Below are positions 1-4,387 of a DNA stretch of 7,207 nucleotides, piece by piece (within the stretch, counting starts at the first letter, position 1; every line of letters starts with the position of its first letter). The notes under the pieces were generated by a model. That model searched no databases, was not told where the DNA came from, and worked only from the letters and a program-made list of their open reading frames with translations. Both the position numbers and the translations under genes were made by a program. Origin of the DNA: Anaerolineae bacterium (GTDB lineage Bacteria > Chloroflexota > Anaerolineae > 4572-78 > NAK82); the NCBI GenBank assembly GCA_030598425.1, contig JAUVPY010000120.1:1-7207 (forward strand), written 5' to 3'.

Positions 1-38
1 CGCAGGATGGAATGTAGGGTGAGTATTAGCGGGTACAT
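1..38 (-). CDS. Start of a probable small membrane protein (partial, runs off the left edge)
   Basis: Only the first 13 codons are visible, reading MYPLILTLHSILR; the last codon is CGN, so Arg whatever the missing base. The ATG at 38-36 is preceded by a perfect AAGGAGG Shine-Dalgarno sequence (55-49) with a 10-base spacer, slightly long but convincing. The peptide is hydrophobic and ends in an HS-x-L-R pattern. From memory, similar openings occur in small multi-helix membrane proteins of uncertain function, sometimes labelled cytochrome-b-like; that resemblance is weak evidence. It lies on the same strand as msrB, 101 bases beyond the msrB stop, with a hairpin in between, so it may be read through from msrB or start from its own promoter. 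I see no clear promoter in that gap. The function cannot be assigned from this fragment. Confidence 0.55.
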   Translation of the reverse strand, partial: MYPLILTLHSIL

Positions 39-48
39 AGTGGGTGAG

Positions 49-55
49 CCTCCTT
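49..55 (-). promoter_or_regulatory. Shine-Dalgarno site of the left-edge gene
   Basis: The minus strand reads AAGGAGG, a full match to the 16S rRNA 3' end. It sits 10 bases upstream of the ATG at 38 and is the main reason for calling a gene start there. It is the strongest ribosome binding site in the window. Confidence 0.65.
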
Positions 56-68
56 AGAATGTGCTTGG

Positions 69-85
69 ATCGATGTTACCCAGCG
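69..85. repeat. Imperfect 17-bp direct repeat, left copy
   Basis: This copy reads ATCGATGTTACCCAGCG and matches 15 of 17 bases with the copy at 133-149. The two mismatches are adjacent (CC against TT). The pair brackets the 95-127 hairpin with a 64-bp period. This copy is non-coding, whereas its partner covers the msrB stop codon. Confidence 0.6.
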
Positions 86-94
86 CAAAGGCCA

Positions 95-127
95 AGAAAC
101 CAGGTTTCTTTAATAAACCTGGTTTCT
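95..127. repeat. Perfect 13-bp hairpin between msrB and the left-edge gene
   Basis: The arm AGAAACCAGGTTT (95-107) is the exact reverse complement of AAACCTGGTTTCT (115-127), with a 7-base loop (108-114). Each arm is also nearly palindromic: bases 95-109 read AGAAACC-A-GGTTTCT, and the other arm is centred on AAACC-T-GGTTT. This nested form is typical of dispersed bacterial hairpin repeats, and similar GAAACC/GGTTTC palindromes are, from memory, common between genes in some Chloroflexota and cyanobacteria. It lies 12 bases past the msrB stop, so it could act as a 3' stabiliser or weak terminator. After the hairpin the msrB-strand RNA reads TTGGCCTTTG, without a U-run, so a strong intrinsic terminator is unlikely. 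Confidence 0.75.
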
Positions 128-132
128 GACAA

Positions 133-149
133 ATCGATGTTATTCAGCG
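133..149. repeat. Imperfect 17-bp direct repeat, right copy (overlaps the msrB stop)
   Basis: This copy reads ATCGATGTTATTCAGCG. It contains the last codons and the TAA stop of msrB (142-140). The left copy looks like a duplicate of the msrB 3' end carried to the far side of the hairpin, as a local duplication or a long target-site duplication would leave. Confidence 0.6.
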
Positions 150-553
150 TCTTCACCTTCACCGACCAGCTTAAGGGCGGCAGAGTTGATGCAGAAGCGC
201 TGGCCCGTGGGGTCAGGTCCGTCTTCGAACACGTGTCCCAGGTGCGCGTCACAGGCGGAACAGAGCACCTCCGTTCGGCGCATGAACAGGCTATTGTCCG
301 CCTCAGTCTTTACGTTCTCTTCGTCAATGGGCTCCCAGAAGCTGGGCCAACCTGTGCCGGAGTCATATTTCGTCTCCGAGCTGAATAGCTCAGCACCACA
401 ACCTATGCAGCGGTAAGTCCCCTTCTCCTTAGTTGCGTGGTACTCTCCCGTAAAGGGCCTTTCCGTGCCTTTTTGTCGGGTGACGTGGTACTGGTCCGGC
501 GTGAGTTGCTCTTTCCATTCCTCGTCCTTCTTTACAACTTTCTTATCCGTCAT
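140..553 (-). CDS. msrB: Peptide-methionine (R)-S-oxide reductase MsrB
   Basis: MsrB reduces the R epimer of methionine sulfoxide in oxidised proteins back to methionine; this copy has no signal peptide and should be cytoplasmic. The 137 residues are normal for a single-domain MsrB. Two CxxC pairs (C49/C52 and C98/C101) form the structural zinc site. The GTGWPSF motif is at 66-72, the HLGHVF motif at 104-109, and the catalytic cysteine C121 is in RFCINS. These five are the only cysteines. The position that is a resolving Cys in many homologues (GCGWPSF) is Thr67, so this is a 1-Cys form that probably relies on thioredoxin or another thiol directly. The ATG at 553 follows GAGG with an 11-base spacer. 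The gene is separated from the upstream operon by 197 bases with promoter-like sequence, so it is probably its own transcription unit. The family call is secure. Confidence 0.97.
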   Translation of the reverse strand: MTDKKVVKKDEEWKEQLTPDQYHVTRQKGTERPFTGEYHATKEKGTYRCIGCGAELFSSETKYDSGTGWPSFWEPIDEENVKTEADNSLFMRRTEVLCSACDAHLGHVFEDGPDPTGQRFCINSAALKLVGEGEDAE

Positions 554-585
554 CTCTCATAACACCTCATTCAATATTCTACTAT

Positions 586-634
586 CCATTGTCTACTCTA
601 ATTTTACTCAACCTGTCAAGTTTGTCTACAATGG
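586..634. repeat. Paired TTGTCTAC / CCATTGT boxes around the msrB promoter
   Basis: The octamer TTGTCTAC occurs at 589-596 and again at 622-629, 33 bp apart in the same orientation. The outer bases also form an inverted pair, CCATTGT (586-592) and ACAATGG (628-634). The candidate -35 and -10 elements of msrB lie between or within the boxes. Such an arrangement could be a regulator operator, but short matches in AT-rich DNA also arise by chance. Confidence 0.35.
601..628 (-). promoter_or_regulatory. Candidate sigma-70-type promoter for msrB
   Basis: On the minus strand, TAGACA (628-623, 5 of 6 to the -35 consensus) is followed after 16 bases by TAAAAT (606-601, 5 of 6 to the -10). This would give a leader of roughly 40 bases before msrB. 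A competing reading uses the perfect TTGACA at 619-614 with TAGACA at 595-590 (18-base spacer), whose -10 is poor. The stretch 560-640 is clearly more AT-rich than its surroundings. Prediction by eye only. Confidence 0.4.
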
Positions 635-644
635 GACACGACAA

Positions 645-741
645 AAGTGCAACGCACCTGCGAATTCACGCCTTTTACGTTCCCCGGCAGGATTTCCAGC
701 ACCCATCAGACGTTTGTGACGCAGCAAGGTGCGTTGCACTT
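645..741. repeat. 97-bp element with perfect 15-bp terminal inverted repeats
   Basis: AAGTGCAACGCACCT (645-659) is the exact reverse complement of AGGTGCGTTGCACTT (727-741), with a 67-bp interior. Pairing stops at once on both sides, and no target-site duplication is visible. The interior holds no convincing gene. The form is that of a miniature non-autonomous element or a dispersed hairpin repeat. It starts 9 bases downstream of the pfkB-family stop, so it is transcribed at the end of the operon. A 67-base loop and no U-run argue against an ordinary terminator. A third copy of the core, AGTGCAAC, is at 764-771 inside the end of the kinase gene and could pair with GTTGCACT (733-740) around the stop codon. 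Confidence 0.65.
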
Positions 742-750
742 GATGTGTTT

Positions 751-1689
751 CTACATTGAGGGGAGTGCAACTGTGCATGTGGAGAGAAATGCGGTTACCT
801 GCGCGAGGGTAGGGAGGCCGGTCCGCCCCCCCAAAGCCTGGCTGTTGAGCGCGGCTACAGCACTGGCCAGGGCGGCCGTTTGCTCCAAGTCCAGCCCCTT
901 CAACAAGCCAAACAGAAACGCCCCGTGATAGCTGTCGCCGCAGCCGGTGGTATCCACCACATCCGGCAGAAGATAAGCCGGCTGGTGGAAGGGCCGCCCG
1001 CGCCGGGGAAAAACCCAACTCCCCCGGGTGCCATCGGTGACCACCACCAAGCCCGGCCCCTCGCCCAACAATCCTTCGGCCCCCTTCTGGATCTCGGTTT
1101 CCTGGGTGTATTGTTCGGCGAAGTCACGGGCTACGATACATATGTCGACCAGAGGCACCAGCTCTTTTAATTCAGGGCGGAAGCGGTGTGCGCCGCCGTC
1201 GAAGGAAACCTGGACTCGGCTCTCACGGGCGTATTGGCAAGCCTGGAGACAGGCCTCCCAGTGGCGCCCATTTAGATGGAGGAACCCGGCAGAGGCAATC
1301 ACGTCGCGCGAGATATCTCCCGCCGACATCTCGGGGACTGTACCAGGGGCATAGACGATCGATCGGGCTCCGTCGTCTCGACGAACCCAGACGGAGGCAA
1401 TTGAGGACGTGTATCCTTCTCTTAGCTCCAGGAAGCCGGTGTCGACTCCCTCACGCTGAAACTCGTCACGAATGAGGTTACCGCGCCAATCACCGCTGAG
1501 GACGTCCAACATGGTCACCCGGGCACCCAATCGCGCCAGGGTGACCATGGCGGTGGCTACCGGCCCGCCTCCTTGAACCTCCACTCCCAGGGCGCGTTGG
1601 ACTTCATCTTGGGCCGGGAAATGATCCACCAGGGTGACGACGTCCAGGGTGGAAACACCCAGGCCGATTACGTCAAATTTTTCCACCAT
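751..1689 (-). CDS. PfkB-family (ribokinase-like) carbohydrate kinase
   Basis: This 312-residue protein should phosphorylate a sugar or sugar-like hydroxyl with ATP in the cytoplasm. The glycine-rich signature QGGGPVATAMVTLARLG starts at residue 39. The C-terminal PfkB signature DTTGCGDSYHGAF contains the predicted catalytic base D252. The usual GAGD anion hole is GCGD here, with C250 replacing Ala. The overall pattern, including GGR-x-G-[IL]-P near the C-terminus, recalls the YihV-like branch from memory, but no sulfosugar genes are nearby and the substrate is unknown. I chose the ATG at 1689: it precedes the typical first strand (FDVIGLG) and lies seven bases after the regulator stop. A GTG at 1728 would add 13 residues overlapping the regulator. 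No Shine-Dalgarno is seen before the ATG; the upstream bases are CTCCTCCC, so reinitiation after the regulator is likely. It is the last gene of the signalling operon. Confidence 0.92.
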   Translation of the reverse strand: MVEKFDVIGLGVSTLDVVTLVDHFPAQDEVQRALGVEVQGGGPVATAMVTLARLGARVTMLDVLSGDWRGNLIRDEFQREGVDTGFLELREGYTSSIASVWVRRDDGARSIVYAPGTVPEMSAGDISRDVIASAGFLHLNGRHWEACLQACQYARESRVQVSFDGGAHRFRPELKELVPLVDICIVARDFAEQYTQETEIQKGAEGLLGEGPGLVVVTDGTRGSWVFPRRGRPFHQPAYLLPDVVDTTGCGDSYHGAFLFGLLKGLDLEQTAALASAVAALNSQALGGRTGLPTLAQVTAFLSTCTVALPSM

Positions 1690-1696
1690 TGGGGCG

Positions 1697-2407
1697 TCAT
1701 TCGGGAGGAGTAAACACGTAGCGACCACCGGCTACGGTAATGACGTAGCGCGGTAGGGTAGGATCTGGTTCGAGTTTCTGGCGCAACCGGTGCACGTGGA
1801 CACGCACAATGGCTCGCGCCTCACTTTCGGTGGCCTCGTAACCCCGGATTTGCTTGAGCACCGTCACCGAATCGAGGGCCATGTTTGGGACCTCCATCAG
1901 ACAGGCGAGCAAGTCAAACTCGGTGGGCGTCAGATCAAGCACCTGACCCTGGCGCGTTACCTGGTGCATGTCGTAGTTAAGTGTAAGGTCACCATAGGTC
2001 AATTGTGCCCTGGCCGATCTGGGCGCGGTTGGTCCCTGCGCGCTGCGCCGCGCCAGTCCATCGGCCACACTGGCCAGCAACTCTTCGGTATTGACAGGTT
2101 TGGTCAAATAGTCGTGGGCGCCGTGGCGCAGCGCCTCCACCGCCGACGGCACGCTGGCGTAGGCGGTTACAATGATGATCTGGGTCTCTGGTGACCACAG
2201 GCGGAATTGGCGCATCACCTCCAGCCCATCAACACCCGCCATCCGCAGGTCCACCAAGGCCAGGTCAAAGGTTTCGTGTTCCACCAAATCGAGGGCCGTC
2301 TGTCCATCAGCGGCTTCGCTAACCTGATAACCTTCGTCCTGCAAGGTCCGCTTCAAGAAATAGCGCAAGGTATCTTCATCATCTACAATGAGGATGTGTT
2401 CACTCAT
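1697..2407 (-). CDS. Response regulator, receiver plus OmpR/PhoB-type winged-helix DNA-binding domain
   Basis: This 236-residue regulator is the probable transcriptional output of the operon. The receiver spans about residues 3-118, with acidic residues D9/D10, phosphoacceptor D53 (LVDLRM), switch Thr T81 and conserved K103-P104. After a short Ala/Arg-rich linker, a Trans_reg_C winged helix covers about 136-232: LTPTEFDLLACL is its first helix, VHVHRLRQKL looks like the recognition helix, and ITVAGGRYVF is the wing. The ATG at 2407 shares its A with the TGA of the upstream hybrid kinase (TGATG). GAGGAGG lies 10 bases upstream within the kinase's last codons, so the two are probably translationally coupled. 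In-frame GTG codons at 2410 and 2416 are possible alternative starts. Target genes cannot be read from the sequence, though self-regulation of the operon is common for such regulators. Confidence 0.95.
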   Translation of the reverse strand: MSEHILIVDDEDTLRYFLKRTLQDEGYQVSEAADGQTALDLVEHETFDLALVDLRMAGVDGLEVMRQFRLWSPETQIIIVTAYASVPSAVEALRHGAHDYLTKPVNTEELLASVADGLARRSAQGPTAPRSARAQLTYGDLTLNYDMHQVTRQGQVLDLTPTEFDLLACLMEVPNMALDSVTVLKQIRGYEATESEARAIVRVHVHRLRQKLEPDPTLPRYVITVAGGRYVFTPPE

Positions 2408-2423
2408 CACAAACACGCCTCCT
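2405..2423 (-). promoter_or_regulatory. Coupled stop/start with Shine-Dalgarno between hybrid kinase and regulator
   Basis: The hybrid kinase's final codons supply GAGGAGG (2423-2417). Ten bases later its TGA (2409-2407) overlaps the regulator's ATG (2407-2405) by one base. This is a classic arrangement for translational coupling and a fixed ratio of the two proteins. Confidence 0.7.
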
Positions 2424-4368
2424 CAGTGGGAAGGGGTAACTGAACTGTAAACCTGGTGCCCCTACCCATCTCGCTCGAGACTTCGATTGTCCCGCCGTGT
2501 TCCTCGATCACTCGCCGGGCGACGGCTAACCCCAGGCCGGTGCCCCGCGCCTTGGTGGTGAAGAAGGGCTCAAAAATGCGTCGCTGAACATCGAGTGAGA
2601 TACCAGGGCCTGAATCGGAGACCGTGATGGTCAGCCAACAGTCGTCGGCATTCAGGCTGATGCCGAGGGTCCCGCCGGCCGGCATTACCTCGACTGCGTT
2701 GAGTACCAGGTTGGTGAACGCCTGCTCCATCCGCTGCCGGTCGACCAACGCCCGAGGAAGCGACGGCGCATAGCGACGCACCACGCCAATCGCTTTCTTT
2801 TCGATGGATGTTTGGTAACGGTGCAATACGTGCTCCATGACATCTGGCGCTGCCTGGAGGCTGAGCTTAAGCTGAAAGGGACGGGCTACACTTAAGATAT
2901 CTTCCAAGATACGGTTGACGCGCTCGATCTCACCCAAGATCATCGCCATGTCTTTCCTGTTGGACGATCCCTCCGGCGTGTTCTTGCTTAGATACTCAAC
3001 ACCAGCAGCGATTCCGGCTATCGGGTTGCGAATCTCGTGAGCCACCACCGCCGACATCTCGCCGAGCGCCGCCAGTCGATCCAGCCGACGACGTTCAGCC
3101 TCAATGGCCTTTGCTTCGCTCAAATCCTCAAACAGACAGACAACGCCCGTCACCGTGCCGTTACTATCACGCAAGGGCGAGGCGTTCACCGCCAATGGCA
3201 ACACGTTGCCGTCTCTATGGCGTACGTTTACCTCGTCCTGCGACTGTAGGGGGTTCCTGGCCGCCATCACCACTTTTTCTGGCGCTTGCCCCGATCGGAG
3301 GGAATGGGGTAACGTGGTCTCAATTACGTCAGCCAGCTCCGTCGCGCCCGGTATGGCATCACACAGGGGTTGCCCCAACACTTCCGTCGCGCTATAGCCC
3401 AAAAGAGTGGCTGCGGCCTTATTAAAAACAGTCACTCGCGCCGTCTCATCCACCACCACCAGCCCATTGGTCATGTTCTGGATGATGTCTTCGTTAAAGG
3501 CGCGCAACGTCTGCTGCCGCTGGTGCAATTCCACGTTTTCAATCGTGATGGCCAATTGCCCGCTGATCAGCGAAGTCAATTCCAGGCCCATCTGGCTAAA
3601 AGGAGGGAGTTCGCGGGATTTTTCCGCATTTAACACCCCAACTACTTGGTCCTTCATTAGCAGCGGTCGGGATAAGGCAACCGCGCGACGAGCCTTTACC
3701 GAGTTGCTGTGCAAGCGTCCGTCGGCCTCGACCCAGACCGGCTCCCCACTCTTGAACACTTTCTCTGGCACCGATGCAGGCAGCACGGGTTTATTGAGGA
3801 GATCGCCCACGGAGGCCACGGTAGCAAGCTCGTCGCCAGAGGGGGCCTTCATCACGAGCCAGAGCCGTGAGGCGCCTATTTCGGGCAGGGCGACTTCAAG
3901 GACGTGCTGGGCCAAGCTCAATGCGCCATCACTGGTGCGCAAAGCTTCGTTGATCTCCAGCAATGGCAGCAAGGTTTGGAGGCGCAGACTGTCACGTAGT
4001 AATGCTCGCCGCCGTAGGCTGTCCTGCACTGCTTCCACTAACTCCGCCGGTTCAAAGGGCTTGAGCAAGAAGCCCTGCGCCCCCAACCGAATGGCCCGCA
4101 GCGCGTCCTCCATGGTCCCATAGCCGGTGATCATCACCACCGACAAATGGGGGTCTAGCTCCTTAGCCATCGCCAGCAGCTCCAACCCGTCGCGACCTGG
4201 CATTCGGATGTCGGTCAGCAACAGATCGAAGACTTCCTGCGTCAGACGGTCCAGTGCTACCTCGCTATCGCTCACTCCCTCGGCCAAATATCCGACACGG
4301 TTCAACACGCGCACACAGGTGGCGAGTACGGCAGGTTCATCATCCACAACGAGGATGTGCTCATCCAC
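2407..4368 (-). CDS. Hybrid sensor histidine kinase, REC-GAF-PAS-HisKA-HATPase
   Basis: This 653-residue protein has no membrane segments and should be a cytoplasmic sensor kinase with a receiver at its front. The receiver (about 3-118) keeps D9/D10, D53 (LTDIRMPG), T81 and K103-P104, so it can probably be phosphorylated. A GAF domain follows (about 135-285), then a PAS domain (about 293-420) that starts near [10 protein letters not shown] and ends in a PAC-like region. The kinase core has phospho-acceptor H444 in the H-box AHEIRNP, N557 in the N-box, DSGPGI at 585-590, the FFTTK F-box at 602-606 and GTGLGL at 609-614. All residues needed for activity are present. The start is a GTG; the frame upstream reaches a stop after four codons with no better start, and GAGG lies 10 bases before it. 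It begins 19 bases after the multi-GAF kinase and overlaps the regulator gene. Its receiver could take phosphate from the upstream kinase. Confidence 0.93.
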   Translation of the reverse strand: MDEHILVVDDEPAVLATCVRVLNRVGYLAEGVSDSEVALDRLTQEVFDLLLTDIRMPGRDGLELLAMAKELDPHLSVVMITGYGTMEDALRAIRLGAQGFLLKPFEPAELVEAVQDSLRRRALLRDSLRLQTLLPLLEINEALRTSDGALSLAQHVLEVALPEIGASRLWLVMKAPSGDELATVASVGDLLNKPVLPASVPEKVFKSGEPVWVEADGRLHSNSVKARRAVALSRPLLMKDQVVGVLNAEKSRELPPFSQMGLELTSLISGQLAITIENVELHQRQQTLRAFNEDIIQNMTNGLVVVDETARVTVFNKAAATLLGYSATEVLGQPLCDAIPGATELADVIETTLPHSLRSGQAPEKVVMAARNPLQSQDEVNVRHRDGNVLPLAVNASPLRDSNGTVTGVVCLFEDLSEAKAIEAERRRLDRLAALGEMSAVVAHEIRNPIAGIAAGVEYLSKNTPEGSSNRKDMAMILGEIERVNRILEDILSVARPFQLKLSLQAAPDVMEHVLHRYQTSIEKKAIGVVRRYAPSLPRALVDRQRMEQAFTNLVLNAVEVMPAGGTLGISLNADDCWLTITVSDSGPGISLDVQRRIFEPFFTTKARGTGLGLAVARRVIEEHGGTIEVSSEMGRGTRFTVQLPLPTEEACL

Positions 4369-4387
4369 GATTATTCGGCCTCATCTT

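Noticed and set aside
95..127. Strong intrinsic terminator for msrB
   Set aside because: The stem is excellent, but no U-run follows on the msrB strand. I keep it as a hairpin repeat with only possible terminator activity.
44..388. Plus-strand open frame of 114 codons across the msrB region
   Set aside because: It is antisense to msrB, whose motifs are unmistakable; the translation shows no recognisable domain and its first part crosses the hairpin repeat.
586..634. Integration (att) site
   Set aside because: No integrase, tRNA gene or mobile cargo is present, and the boxes are short and in AT-rich DNA.
645..741. CRISPR repeat or insertion sequence
   Set aside because: There is a single inverted pair, with no spacer-repeat periodicity, no cas gene and no transposase.
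626..1018. Minus-strand frame of 130 codons overlapping the sugar kinase 3' end and the repeat
   Set aside because: It is out of frame with the kinase's catalytic motif and is partly built of the 97-bp repeat.
751..1689. Assignment as sulfofructose kinase (yihV)
   Set aside because: Some motif resemblance exists, but PfkB substrates cannot be read from these motifs and no sulfoglycolysis genes are present.
3407..4123. Plus-strand open frame of 238 codons opposite the hybrid kinase
   Set aside because: It is Ser/Arg-rich, low-complexity shadow sequence antisense to well-conserved GAF and PAS domains. Long antisense frames are expected in GC-rich genes.
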